In this document: positions 55,190 through 64,000 of the stretch, piece after piece
Layout: each line of letters opens with the position of its first letter
Numbering within the stretch: position 1 is the first letter of the stretch
Origin: Fuerstiella sp.
GTDB taxonomy: Bacteria > Planctomycetota > Planctomycetia > Planctomycetales > Planctomycetaceae
Length of the DNA stretch: 64,000 bases
Assembly: GCA_022447225.1 (NCBI GenBank)
Contig: JAKVAZ010000001.1
Coordinates: 465,824 to 529,823, forward strand
Reading direction: 5' to 3'
The notes under the pieces: model-generated
Seen by the model: the letters and a program-made list of their open reading frames with translations, nothing else
Told to the model about the DNA's origin: nothing
Databases searched by the model: none
Made by a program: the position numbers and the translations under genes

Positions 55190-56119
55190 ATGAGTGGAAC
55201 AGCTATGATTCGAGTATCTTTTCTTTCTGTGACATCGATCATCATGTTCAGCGTTCCGTGTTTGCTTGCGGCGGAACCTGAGATGCCCGAAACCGTTGCC
55301 GCAGGAGCAACTTTGACAGAGGTTTATGCTGCCGACCGGTTTTTCGAAGGGCCAACCTGGGACCAAAACGGACAGCGCCTGTATTTCACCTCGTTTGCTG
55401 ATGCCAGTGCACAGGTCCTGCGTCTGGATGCGCCGGGACAGGTGACGGTCTGGATGGATCAGTCTGAAGGGGTCAACGGAACGTATCTCTCTGTAGACGG
55501 TCACTTCCTTGGAGCACAGGCACATGGTCACCGGGTTGTCAAATACGCTTTTGGATCGGAAGGCCCGGAGAACCCCAAGACGTTAGTCGCCAGCGACCTG
55601 TGGCACCAGCCGAACGACATCTGTCAGACCCCCAACGGTGATCTTTACTTTACCGACCCCGACTTTAATGAGCGGGAAACCAGCATTGTGTATAGATTCT
55701 CTCGCAAAGGTGAACTCAGCAAAGTTGTCACAGACATGCTGGTCCCCAACGGGGTGATTGCATCGAATGACGGAAAAACACTTTATGTGGGTGACAGCCA
55801 TTTGAAACTGTGGCGATCGTATGCGATTCACACAGACGGGACTGTCGGTCCCGGAAAGGTCTTCTTCGACCCCGATACGGAAAATCGATCGTCACCCGAC
55901 GGAATGTCGATCGACATTGACGGTAACCTGTATTTCACGGGACGGGGTGGCGTGTGGGTTGCCGGGCCGCAGGGCGGGTCACTGGGACTGATTCCGACTC
56001 CGGAATTCTGTTCCAATGTAACTTTCGGCGGGAGCGACGGAAAAATTTTGTACCTGACCTGCAACAAGAAGGTTTACAGTCTCCGGATGAGCGTGCGCGG
56101 CGGCCAGTTTGCAGAATAG
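55190..56119 (+). CDS. Secreted SMP-30/gluconolactonase-type protein
   Basis: A 309-residue protein with a signal peptide (about 10-28). The six-bladed SMP-30 fold is indicated by FFEGPTWDQNGQRLYFTS (first metal glutamate), WHQPNDICQTPNGDLYFTDPDF (asparagine ligand), MLVPNGVIASNDGKTLYVGDS and SSPDGMSIDIDGNLYF (aspartate ligand). It probably hydrolyses a sugar lactone outside the cytoplasm. ATG 55190 or 55205 may be used. Confidence 0.88.
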   Translation: MSGTAMIRVSFLSVTSIIMFSVPCLLAAEPEMPETVAAGATLTEVYAADRFFEGPTWDQNGQRLYFTSFADASAQVLRLDAPGQVTVWMDQSEGVNGTYLSVDGHFLGAQAHGHRVVKYAFGSEGPENPKTLVASDLWHQPNDICQTPNGDLYFTDPDFNERETSIVYRFSRKGELSKVVTDMLVPNGVIASNDGKTLYVGDSHLKLWRSYAIHTDGTVGPGKVFFDPDTENRSSPDGMSIDIDGNLYFTGRGGVWVAGPQGGSLGLIPTPEFCSNVTFGGSDGKILYLTCNKKVYSLRMSVRGGQFAE

Positions 56120-56154
56120 AAGTTTCGGCTCCAGAAAGTGCGGGGCATCGTGGG

Positions 56155-57513
56155 TCAGGCCAGGATTTCCTGGATCACATGACCTTTCGGGACGACTTCA
56201 TGAGGCCGGTCCAGTGAGTCGAAAATCTGTGTCGTGGGATCAACACCCAGCAGTCGATAAATCGTTGTGATCACGTCACCGGGAGTCACGGGATTCTCGG
56301 TTGGCGTGGCTCCGTAACGATCACTGGCTCCCAGTACGAATCCTTTTCGAATGCCGGCTCCGGCCAGCATGACGGTGTAGCACGAATTCCAGTGGTCTCT
56401 GCCGACACGGTCGTTGACCTTTGGAGATCGACCAAAGTCACCGAGGACTGCCACCAGGGTACGGTCCAGCAGGCCACGATCATCAAGATCCTGCAGCAGA
56501 CTGCTGCACGCCGCATCGAACTCAGGCAGGAGTCTGTTTTTCAGGTTTTTGAAGTTGTTGCTGTGAGTGTCCCAGGTAGCATTGGCATGTTCGGCCCATG
56601 ACAGGGTCACAAACCGCGTCCCGGCTTCAATCAAACGTCTGGCTAACAGAGTACTTTGTCCGTAAATGTTGCGGCCGTAACGAGCTCTCGTATCTGCGGA
56701 TTCACGTTCAAGGTTGAAGGCCTGTTGAGCAGCATTCGAAGTCACCAGTTCAAAGACCTGATTTCGAAAGTCGTCAATGGCCGATACAGAAGGTTCATGT
56801 TTAATAGAGACGCCTCCGCCAAGACCCTGCAGCAATTGCGATCGATTTTTCATTCGTTCACTGGACACACCTGCTGGGAGTTGCAGATTGTCGACATGGA
56901 AATCGTTGCTGTTGGGGTTATTCAAAACCCAGAACGGGTCGTAAGTCTTTCCCATCAGGCCTGCCAAAAACCCTGGCTGCAGCGGACCATTTGCTCCTTC
57001 TTTTGTTTTGTAGGGTAACGCCACATAGGGAAGCGTGTGGTTTTCCGGCGGCCGTAGCCACGCCAGCACCGAACCTGGCGACGGCCGATCTGTGGGTTTG
57101 GCACCACCACCCAGCTCACCACGATCATGTCCGGTCAGGGCAGCGTAGACAGCGGCAGCATGCGAATTATTCACACTGTGATTCATCGATCGAATCAGGG
57201 TCGTGTGATGCATCTGCTGCGCCAAACGAGGCAGATGTTCGCTGAGCAGGACCCCTGGCAGTGATGATTCGACGGGCTGAAACTCCCCTCGGACCTCGCG
57301 TGGTCCGTCGGGTTTCATATCCCACATATCCAGGTGACTCGGACCGCCATTCAGGAACAGCAGGATACAGTTATCGGCGCGTGGCGGGACGGTCTGTTGT
57401 TTGATGCCGGCTGTGGCGAAACAGGGATTGAGCGCTGAAAGTCCGAAGGCACCCAGTTGCAGGGCATTACGGCGATTCAGGTGTTGAACAACACCGGATT
57501 GTTCAGGTCTCAT
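56155..57513 (-). CDS. DUF1501 protein
   Basis: About 452 residues. The N-terminus has a Tat-like signal (LNRRNALQLGAFGLSALNP). Then come NCILLFLNGGPSHLDMWDMKPDGP, the THHTTLIRSMNH-like block, ARRLIEAGTRFVTLSW, and VLGDFGRSPKVN, all family hallmarks. DUF1501 proteins have an alkaline-phosphatase/sulfatase-like fold and are exported by planctomycetes; substrates are unknown. It faces leftward in a series with the next DUF1501 gene and the DUF1549/DUF1553 gene. ATG 57513 is preferred. Confidence 0.9.
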   Translation of the reverse strand: MRPEQSGVVQHLNRRNALQLGAFGLSALNPCFATAGIKQQTVPPRADNCILLFLNGGPSHLDMWDMKPDGPREVRGEFQPVESSLPGVLLSEHLPRLAQQMHHTTLIRSMNHSVNNSHAAAVYAALTGHDRGELGGGAKPTDRPSPGSVLAWLRPPENHTLPYVALPYKTKEGANGPLQPGFLAGLMGKTYDPFWVLNNPNSNDFHVDNLQLPAGVSSERMKNRSQLLQGLGGGVSIKHEPSVSAIDDFRNQVFELVTSNAAQQAFNLERESADTRARYGRNIYGQSTLLARRLIEAGTRFVTLSWAEHANATWDTHSNNFKNLKNRLLPEFDAACSSLLQDLDDRGLLDRTLVAVLGDFGRSPKVNDRVGRDHWNSCYTVMLAGAGIRKGFVLGASDRYGATPTENPVTPGDVITTIYRLLGVDPTTQIFDSLDRPHEVVPKGHVIQEILA

Positions 57514-57781
57514 GGTACGTCCCTTTCTCACGGGAACCACGGACAAAAGTCGCTCTTGCGTATTTGTGTTTGACTTATTTGGACTGCTGCAGGTCTGTTG
57601 TTTAAGACCTTCTGCGTCTGGGCACGATTCGAAACTGCGGCAGCCGTCCGGAGTTATTTAATGCTCGACCAATGTCTGTTGCTATTTCTAACCGACAATG
57701 CAGCATTTGTCACGATTCAATCTGAACCGTGACGGCAATCCACTCAGCCATCAGTCCGCTTCGCATTAAAAGCCACTCATC

Positions 57782-59188
57782 TTACGTGATGAGTTCTTCA
57801 ATGAGCCGGGCGTCATACACATCGGTGAGTCGTTCGTCGCGACCATTATGGTGCCAGGTCAGCATTTCGTGGTCCAGACCCAGCAGATGCAGCATCGTGG
57901 CATGCAGATCGGCCGTCTGTGTTCTGTTTTCCACCGCACGATGACCGAAGTCGTCCGTAGCTCCGTAATGCTGACCGCCTTTGATTCCTCCACCGGCCAG
58001 CCACACACTGAATCCGTAGGGATGATGATCGCGTCCGAAGACTGCTCCTGGCTTTTGCTGCTCGGCTGTCGGAGTTCTGCCAAATTCTCCGCCCCAAAAT
58101 ACCAGTGTGGAGTCCAGCAGACCCCGCTGCCGGAGGTCTGTGAGTAAAGCGCCGACCGGCTGGTCGGTTTTCCGGCAACACTGTCGGGTACGTTTATTAT
58201 TATCGGAATGAGTGTCCCACGGTTGCTGGTACATAAACAGGGACACAAAACGTACGCCGCGTTCCACCAGTCTGCGGGCCATCAGACACCGCGTGCCGTA
58301 CGACTTGGTTGTTTCATGATCCAGGCCGTACAGACGCTGCGTGTGAGCGGTTTCCTGTGACAGGTCCAGGGCGTCTGTCGCGGCCAGTTGCATGCGGGCG
58401 GCGAGTTCAAAAGTTTCAATACGGGCGTCCAGTTCCTGTTCTCCAGGACGGTCTGCGAGGTGTCGTTGATTCAGTCGGCGCAGCAGTCGCATTCGGGTAT
58501 CTTCGATCGCCGGGGAGCGTGACTGCTTCGGGTGCAGATTCGCGACCGGACTTCCCTGCTCGCGGAACGCGGTTCCCTGATAGTGAGGCGGCAGCCAGCC
58601 GTTTGACCAGTTGCGAATTCCGTCCACTGAATTACCATCGGGATCGGGCAGAGCAATGAAAGCCGGCAGGTTGCGATTCTCCGTTCCCAGTCCGTATGCG
58701 GACCAGGCTCCCAGTGTGGGCCGCCCTGGCACTGTCATGCCGGTTTGTGCCATCCAGATCGCCTGTTCATGATTTCGGTGTTCGGTAAACATCGAACGAA
58801 TCACAGCAATCTCATCGGCGTGTTTGGCGACAGATGGCTGGATCTCTGAGAACTCCAGGCCGCTCTGCCCGTACCGTCGAAAACGAAACGGTGATCCCAT
58901 CAGGTTTTTGGTGCGCTCTTCATCGTCGGCGACTTCATCCGGAGGAATCGTTCCGTCAAATCGATTAAGCACCGGTTTTGGATCCAGCAGATCCACATGG
59001 CTGGGTCCGCCGTGCATATACAGCTGAATCACGGCTTTGGCCGGCGCATTAAACTCAGGCACCACAGGGGACGCTGCGCGGGCTGCAGCAGTCGCTTCGT
59101 TGAGCAGTGTTCCCAGGGCCAGTCCACCGAACCCGGAGCCGAATCGATTCAGAGCATCTCGTCGTGATGTCCGGTTTAACCGTGTCAT
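57782..59188 (-). CDS. DUF1501 protein
   Basis: A 468-residue DUF1501 protein. A Tat-like signal (SRRDALNRFGSGFGGLALG) is followed by AVIQLYMHGGPSHVDLLDPKP, IAVIRSMFTEHRNHEQAIWM, ARRLVERGVRFVSLFMYQQPWDTHSDN, FWGGEFGRTPTAEQ, and GRDHHPYGFSVWLAGGGIKGG, the complete set of family blocks. This copy also shows what the decayed copy at 11.4 kb should contain. It lies just downstream of the DUF1549/DUF1553 gene, the usual planctomycete pair. Confidence 0.94.
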   Translation of the reverse strand: MTRLNRTSRRDALNRFGSGFGGLALGTLLNEATAAARAASPVVPEFNAPAKAVIQLYMHGGPSHVDLLDPKPVLNRFDGTIPPDEVADDEERTKNLMGSPFRFRRYGQSGLEFSEIQPSVAKHADEIAVIRSMFTEHRNHEQAIWMAQTGMTVPGRPTLGAWSAYGLGTENRNLPAFIALPDPDGNSVDGIRNWSNGWLPPHYQGTAFREQGSPVANLHPKQSRSPAIEDTRMRLLRRLNQRHLADRPGEQELDARIETFELAARMQLAATDALDLSQETAHTQRLYGLDHETTKSYGTRCLMARRLVERGVRFVSLFMYQQPWDTHSDNNKRTRQCCRKTDQPVGALLTDLRQRGLLDSTLVFWGGEFGRTPTAEQQKPGAVFGRDHHPYGFSVWLAGGGIKGGQHYGATDDFGHRAVENRTQTADLHATMLHLLGLDHEMLTWHHNGRDERLTDVYDARLIEELIT

Positions 59189-59291
59189 AACTACCGGCCT
59201 TTCGGCGGTTCTGTCTGTTGATTGGCTCCGGTGTTATTATGCCGATACGGGTACCACGGGGATACCCGGCAACCGTCAATTCAACCGATCT

Positions 59292-61916
59292 TTAATCCAC
59301 ATAGATGAATTCGCTGCAACTCATCAGCATATGGCAAAGATCGCCCAGTGCCTGCCTCCTCGCGGTATCTGCCAAATGCGATTTTGTTTGATCCTGTTCG
59401 CTGCGATACTGCAAAGTCAATTCGTTCAGGAATTGTGAGAGAAAAATTTGTTCATCGCTGCCAGGCTGACGCGAGTAGGCGATCAGACAGGCACCTCCGA
59501 CGGGATCTTCGGGAAATTCCGCCAGAACCCGGTCGGCAAATGCGGCCGCCGCTCGCGAGAGGGTTTCACCGTTGAGCAGGGTCAGGGCCTGTGTTGATAC
59601 TGTTGAAGTGCTTCGCTGCACGCAGTTGACGGACATCGTCGGCTGATCAAAGACCTGCAGCATTGAATCCGGATACAGGCGTCGGTTTTGCACGTAGATC
59701 GAGCGTCGATTTCTGTCCTGTCCGGCCGGAACAATCAATTTACCGTATTGCTCTCGGGGGATCTCCTGTGAGACCCCGTACAATTCTGTGTTCAGCATTC
59801 CGGATACTGCCAGAACGGAGTCACGCAGAGTTTCTGCGTCAAGTCGTTTTAATGTCTGCTGCCAGTACAATCGATTTTCAGGATCGGTCCGCTCGCCGGC
59901 TTTTCGATGTTCGGCGCTGACTCGCGAGTGCTGTCGCCAGGTTGCAGACGTCAGGATTAGTCGATGCAGATTCCTGATGCTCCAGCCGCTGCGTACAAAT
60001 TCGGTTGCCAGCCAGTCAAGCAGTTCCGGATGAGACGGCGGGGACCCGGAAACTCCGAAATCATCCGGCGTGGCAACCAGTCCGGTTCCGAAATGGTGCA
60101 TCCAGATGCGGTTGACGATGACTCGTGCCGTGAGCGGATGACGAGGCTGGGTGAGCCATCGGGCAAATGCCAGTCTTCTGCCGCTGGTTTTTGCATCTGG
60201 ATTCGGGGCCGTCCATTCAAAAGCCTGGGGAGTTTCAAGTGAAGCAATCACGCCCGGTTCCACCAATGGTCCGGGAGTCAGTGCGTCACCTCGCAGAAGA
60301 ACGGGAGTTTTCGATTCGCCCGGCACGTCGTACAGTGCACGCACTTCATCAAACCGCCAACGTCCACGTTCCTCGGCGTCTATCAGGGAATTGAGTCTGT
60401 CCAGCTGTTGTTTGTATTCATCATATTTGACGAGTGCGGTGTCCAGTTCACTGCCCTGCGGCCGGAGCCGCTCTTCATACTCTGCTGCAAGGTCCCCTTG
60501 AATGTCCGTCCGTTTATCTGCTGTTACGGCCAATGCAGCCCTGACCTCATCACGGACGTCAGTCGGCAGTTCAGCAAGTCGGTCTTCGAACAGCCGTTCA
60601 GCAAACGTTTTTTTCAGTTCCTGCAGATCTGAATGAAGTTTACTGACGTTTTGGTCGACTTCAGCATTCCTTGTTTCGGCTGCCTGTTTCTCTTTTTTGG
60701 ACGCGACGGGCAGTCGCCGTTCCATTTGAGGAACCCAGTTGTCGGGTCGGTAGGCCGACATAAATACGGCCTGCATACGGTAGTAGTCGAGCTGTGGAAT
60801 GGGATCAAACTTGTGGCTGTGGCAGCGGGCGCACTGTATAGTCAGTCCCATTGTTGATGAACAGACGATCTGCAGAGTGTCGAACAGCGTTGGATAAAAG
60901 TACTGTGAGGCGGCGTTCTTAATTTCTGAAAAATCAGGTCGGCTGGGGTCGGCGGCTGTTCGCAGGAATCCGGTAGCAGTGATGCCTTCGATCACCTCAT
61001 CATTCAGCCGGTCCATCGATTCGAAAGCTGTCCAGTAGTCAGTGAGTTCGTCGCCGGCAATCTGTTCCTGCAGGAATCGGTCGTAAGGCTTGTCGCTGTT
61101 GAACGCACGGACAACGTAGTCTCGGTATTTCCAGGCAAGCGGGAGCTCGCGGTCTTCGTTGAGGATTCCGGCGGTCTCCGCAAAACCGGCGATGTCCAGC
61201 CAGTGTCTTGCCCAGCGTTCTCCGTAGTGAACACTGCAGAGCAACCTGTCGATCAATCGTTCATAAGCGTCAGGACTTTCATCGCTCATGAACTGTTCAA
61301 CCTCGTCAGGAGACGGGGGAAGTCCGATGAGATCGAAAAAGACGCGACGCAGCAGGGTCAGACGGTCTGCTTCGGGTGCCGGCGTGAGTCGACTCAGCTG
61401 TAACTGCCTGAGCGTGAATGCATCGACAGGATTTCGAATGCGATGGTTCTCTGATACGGCGGGAATAGCAAAACGGTCGGGTGGACGAAACGACCAGTGT
61501 TCCACATGTGTCACCGCATCAGACTGATCGACGCTTGCCGCATTGCTCACGCCCTGTGCTCCATCATTAATCCATCTGCGGATGATTCCTTTTTCCTGAG
61601 CGGTCAGTTTTTGACCAACCGGTGGCATCTGTCCCGAGCTGATTTTTTCGTACAGCAGGCTGGATTCTGCCGCACGAATTCGCAGAGCAGCACCCGATAT
61701 TCCGCCCGTCAGCAGTGAAGACGGACTGGTGAGATTCAGTCCTGCTTTGGGTTCTACACCGGCATGGCATCGAATACATCTGGATCGGAAGATCGGCAGG
61801 ACGTCCTGATCGAACGTCAGTGGCTGTTTCCCGTCCTCCGCGACGAGATTCGGTGACAGCAGTACCAGTGTCAGTACGCCTGCTGTTCGCATGAATTTGA
61901 GAAGTATGACTCTCAT
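59292..61916 (-). CDS. Planctomycete cytochrome c / DUF1549 / DUF1553 protein
   Basis: About 874 residues. After a signal peptide comes a cytochrome c-like domain with CIRCHAG (about 47-53) as heme-binding site. DUF1549 follows (FDLIGLPPSPDEVEQFMSDE, RWARHWLDIAGFAETAGI), then an internal coiled coil (about 395-500), then DUF1553 (RLAFARWLTQPRHPLTARVIVNRIWMHHFG, TLLNGETLSR, ALGDLCHMLMSCSEFIYVD). Proteins of this set occur in large numbers in planctomycetes beside DUF1501 genes and are thought to work in polysaccharide breakdown. ATG 61916 is chosen, with an alternative at 61949. The long frame extends further upstream but looks non-coding there. Confidence 0.93.
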   Translation of the reverse strand: MRVILLKFMRTAGVLTLVLLSPNLVAEDGKQPLTFDQDVLPIFRSRCIRCHAGVEPKAGLNLTSPSSLLTGGISGAALRIRAAESSLLYEKISSGQMPPVGQKLTAQEKGIIRRWINDGAQGVSNAASVDQSDAVTHVEHWSFRPPDRFAIPAVSENHRIRNPVDAFTLRQLQLSRLTPAPEADRLTLLRRVFFDLIGLPPSPDEVEQFMSDESPDAYERLIDRLLCSVHYGERWARHWLDIAGFAETAGILNEDRELPLAWKYRDYVVRAFNSDKPYDRFLQEQIAGDELTDYWTAFESMDRLNDEVIEGITATGFLRTAADPSRPDFSEIKNAASQYFYPTLFDTLQIVCSSTMGLTIQCARCHSHKFDPIPQLDYYRMQAVFMSAYRPDNWVPQMERRLPVASKKEKQAAETRNAEVDQNVSKLHSDLQELKKTFAERLFEDRLAELPTDVRDEVRAALAVTADKRTDIQGDLAAEYEERLRPQGSELDTALVKYDEYKQQLDRLNSLIDAEERGRWRFDEVRALYDVPGESKTPVLLRGDALTPGPLVEPGVIASLETPQAFEWTAPNPDAKTSGRRLAFARWLTQPRHPLTARVIVNRIWMHHFGTGLVATPDDFGVSGSPPSHPELLDWLATEFVRSGWSIRNLHRLILTSATWRQHSRVSAEHRKAGERTDPENRLYWQQTLKRLDAETLRDSVLAVSGMLNTELYGVSQEIPREQYGKLIVPAGQDRNRRSIYVQNRRLYPDSMLQVFDQPTMSVNCVQRSTSTVSTQALTLLNGETLSRAAAAFADRVLAEFPEDPVGGACLIAYSRQPGSDEQIFLSQFLNELTLQYRSEQDQTKSHLADTARRQALGDLCHMLMSCSEFIYVD

Positions 61917-62056
61917 CGAACGATTACGAGCTGAGTAAACAGGCTGCATCCGGATACGGCATACTTCACTTAGTGTACCGCAAGCCGAACAGGGGTCGCC
62001 ATCGTATTCGGACGCCAACGATTTTGTTTCTGCTGAATTCGTATGACGATTGTGTA

Positions 62057-63175
62057 TCAGGAAATTTGATGTTGCCGGACGAGATCCCAGTCCACGTCGA
62101 CCCCCAGTCCCGGTCTGTCTGACAGAGTGGTGAATGGTCCGTCGATAATCAGAGGATCCCGGACAACTGAAAATTCGTGATACGAAGGTCCCAGACAATC
62201 GCCGGGGATCGATTCAATCTGCACATTTGGAGTCGACACAACAAAGTGCATCATGGCGGCTGCGCCAACATCCCACTCCAGATTGGAACCGATTGTGCAG
62301 GGGATGTTGTGTTCTTCTGCCAGGCAGGCCATTGCATGTGCCCGCTGAATACCTCCCTGTTTACCGGGGTACAGCGTTACGGCATCACAGCAGTTGTGCA
62401 GGATCAGTTCCTGCAGCTGCACCTCGTCAAAACAGCTTTCATCGGCCAGGATCCTGATGCCCAGATCAGAACGTAAATTGCTCAGTTGTGTGTAGTTGCC
62501 GCGACACAGCGGCTGTTCGACCAGGGCAATGTTGCAATCTGTCATCTGTTTCAGGCATGCACGCGCTGACGGATCAGCCCATCCTCCATTAGCGTCAATT
62601 GTGAGTTCTATGTCCGGACCAATTGCCTGGCGGACTGCCTGGACTCGAGCCACGTCCTGCTCATCGCCTGTACCAACTTTAACTTTGATTGTCTGAAATC
62701 CTGCCTTGACCCGCTGTGTCGCTCGTTCGGCTGCGATCTCCGGTGAATAAGCTCCCAAAGAAAACCGGTTACGTATGCTTAGCGGTCGAACTGCACCCCC
62801 GAACAACTCATAGACCGGCTTGTTTTCCTCCTGACCGACCGCATCCCAGCAGGCCATTTCGATGGCAGATTTTGCGAACCAATTTCCCACAGCAACCGCA
62901 TCCATGCGACCCATGATTGCGGAGATGTCACGCGGATTACATTCTTCCACAATACCAGCAAAGGTGTTTTTGATGATCGCAGCTGCTCCCCAGACGGTTT
63001 CACCACTCCAGCCGGCTGTCACGGTCGCTTCACCGGCGGCCGTGATGCCGTTGTCCGTTTGTAGTCTGACCAGAACAAATTCTGAGACATCATGACGCCC
63101 CAGAGCCGAAATCATGCGATAATCCGGCTTGAGCGGAATTCGAACGGGGATGGCTTCAATACGCGAAATTTTCAT
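62057..63175 (-). CDS. Enolase-superfamily (mandelate racemase/muconate lactonizing) enzyme
   Basis: A 372-residue cytosolic enzyme. The KxK motif is in TIKVKVG (near 165), the metal ligands are D in TIDANGG, E in LVEQPL and D in ILADES, and a further lysine is in LYPGKQGG. This set fits the MLE subgroup (cycloisomerases, OSB synthase, dipeptide epimerases). The substrate is unknown. It is the upstream neighbour of the DUF1549/DUF1553 gene, about 140 bases away, on the same strand. Confidence 0.88.
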   Translation of the reverse strand: MKISRIEAIPVRIPLKPDYRMISALGRHDVSEFVLVRLQTDNGITAAGEATVTAGWSGETVWGAAAIIKNTFAGIVEECNPRDISAIMGRMDAVAVGNWFAKSAIEMACWDAVGQEENKPVYELFGGAVRPLSIRNRFSLGAYSPEIAAERATQRVKAGFQTIKVKVGTGDEQDVARVQAVRQAIGPDIELTIDANGGWADPSARACLKQMTDCNIALVEQPLCRGNYTQLSNLRSDLGIRILADESCFDEVQLQELILHNCCDAVTLYPGKQGGIQRAHAMACLAEEHNIPCTIGSNLEWDVGAAAMMHFVVSTPNVQIESIPGDCLGPSYHEFSVVRDPLIIDGPFTTLSDRPGLGVDVDWDLVRQHQIS

Positions 63176-63512
63176 TTGTTACATATCCCCACTAAGTCTT
63201 ATTCGGCTGCTGCGCCAAGAGTACCGAAAATCCATCGCAGCGACACGGCACCGGTTCGCCAAAGTTTGTCACTTTACATTGGACCGCTGCAGCCGGCCGT
63301 GGTCCGGATGGACCCGCTGACGCGTGTTGTATCTCTGCTATTTTGATTGTCTTGCGTCAACGATTGGAGTGCACTATCGTCAGAGTCGGAATTTGTCAGC
63401 ACCTCTCAGGTGCATCATTCACATTGGCTGTCGATCGACGGTCTTCCCTGAAAAATCCGACTTCGTTCCGCGAACGTTTTGTTGTTATTTGAATCCACCA
63501 GGATTTCAATCA
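63176..63512. other. Intergenic gap
   Basis: About 340 bases between divergent genes, expected to hold two promoters. Nothing else is supported. Confidence 0.3.
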
Positions 63513-64000
63513 ATGGATTCCGCGACCGTCTTCCGTCCTCTGATACGTCCACCCACGGCGCTTCTGGACGATGGTATGAGTATGAGTACAGGTGAGACGT
63601 TTCGACTGCGTGCTGACATTACAACGGTCGGTCGAGCCGGGGCGGATATTAACAGTGCCGCACGACATGCAGATATCCAGTCAGCATTATTCGTCGTCAG
63701 TTAGAAGGCGAGTGGCAATGGTATCTCCGAGATCTCGACAGCAAAAACGGAACGTTTCTCAGAGTCTTCAAATGTTCTGTTGGGGCGCAAACAACCGTTC
63801 TGATAGGAGCGTATCGATAACAATACATTACTTCCTTCTTCGCAACAGCAGCCTCGGACCAACCCGGGTTCATTACTCGACATTATAATTCGTCATCCTA
63901 ATGTGGTTTCCCGGGTACCGGTTTTTCTGTAACACTCTTAGGTGATCGGTTTCTTCGGATCGTATGAAGTCTTCAATGAAAAATCGGCCAGTGTGAAGTT
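63513..64000 (+). pseudogene. Frameshifted FHA-domain gene (continues past the window edge)
   Basis: From ATG 63513 the frame reads MDSATVFRPLIRPPTALL, then ETFRLRADITTVGRAGADI, the start of a forkhead-associated domain. The match then moves frame: VPHDMQISSQH is in the second frame and RDLDSKNGTFLRVFKCSVGA in the third, about 63,690-63,780. Stops interrupt each frame. FHA domains bind phosphothreonine, and the SxxH and NG positions (SSQH, KNGT) are still readable. Two frameshifts within 60 bases mean the gene is broken in this sequence. A second FHA domain may have followed, past 63,900. Confidence 0.78.

Noticed and set aside
61917-62198. N-terminal extension of the DUF1549/DUF1553 gene overlapping the enolase-family gene
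   Set aside because: The extension has no signal peptide and overlaps coding sequence of the neighbour; the start at 61916 leads straight into a signal peptide.

Overview
The window looks like chromosomal DNA of a planctomycete, probably a marine Planctomycetia. The main reasons are the family content: two complete DUF1501 proteins, a cytochrome c/DUF1549/DUF1553 protein, a DUF1080 protein, several Gfo/Idh/MocA oxidoreductases (one Tat-exported), a phytanoyl-CoA dioxygenase-like protein, a PTS EIIA protein fused to a DNA-binding domain, EF-hand and FHA proteins, and loose gene packing on both strands. Species cannot be named from the sequence alone.

Layout. Positions 1-5.2 kb hold protein quality control genes: the end of clpB, a Ycf46-like AAA+ ATPase on the opposite strand, and the protein arginine kinase mcsB. 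A UbiD-type decarboxylase, a DUF1080 protein, a tandem metallo-beta-lactamase protein and a small zinc-ribbon membrane protein follow (5.2-10.8 kb). From 11.4 to 13.3 kb lie a decayed DUF1501 gene and a secreted thioredoxin-like gene interrupted by an in-frame UGA exactly where the first active-site cysteine should be (U-V-N-C). A hairpin with the features of a bacterial SECIS element lies just downstream of the UGA, so I read the gene as a selenoprotein. Metabolic genes fill 13.8-25.4 kb: a cyclase, 3-hydroxyacyl-CoA dehydrogenase plus a 2-hydroxyacid dehydrogenase, an orphan DNA C5-cytosine methyltransferase, a dialkylglycine decarboxylase-like PLP enzyme, and an Nramp transporter-transaldolase-alcohol dehydrogenase operon. 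The 25.5-32.7 kb stretch carries two Tat-type exported proteins, another decayed DUF1501 fragment, a SixA-like phosphatase, a parvulin lipoprotein, and a dioxygenase/oxidoreductase pair.

After a tRNA-Ser (32.9 kb) and an EIIA regulator comes an AT-rich gap, then a coiled-coil secreted protein converging on a TolC-like lipoprotein (35.0-38.9 kb). A PpiC/SurA-type foldase, DXR and RseP form an envelope and isoprenoid block (39.4-44.3 kb). LarC, which makes the nickel-pincer cofactor, is divergent from a second Nramp-type transporter at 44.6-47.9 kb. A prepilin peptidase homologue that appears to lack both catalytic aspartates follows. The rest carries catabolic and surface genes: HpcH/HpaI aldolase, a HExxH protein, a secreted beta-propeller protein, SMP-30, two DUF1501 genes, the DUF1549/DUF1553 cytochrome gene and an enolase-superfamily enzyme. 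It ends in a frameshifted FHA-domain gene.

The strongest finding is the candidate selenoprotein with its SECIS-like hairpin at 12.17-13.27 kb. Three degraded genes in the window show that gene decay is active here, so the selenoprotein reading should be tested against a nonsense-mutation explanation.
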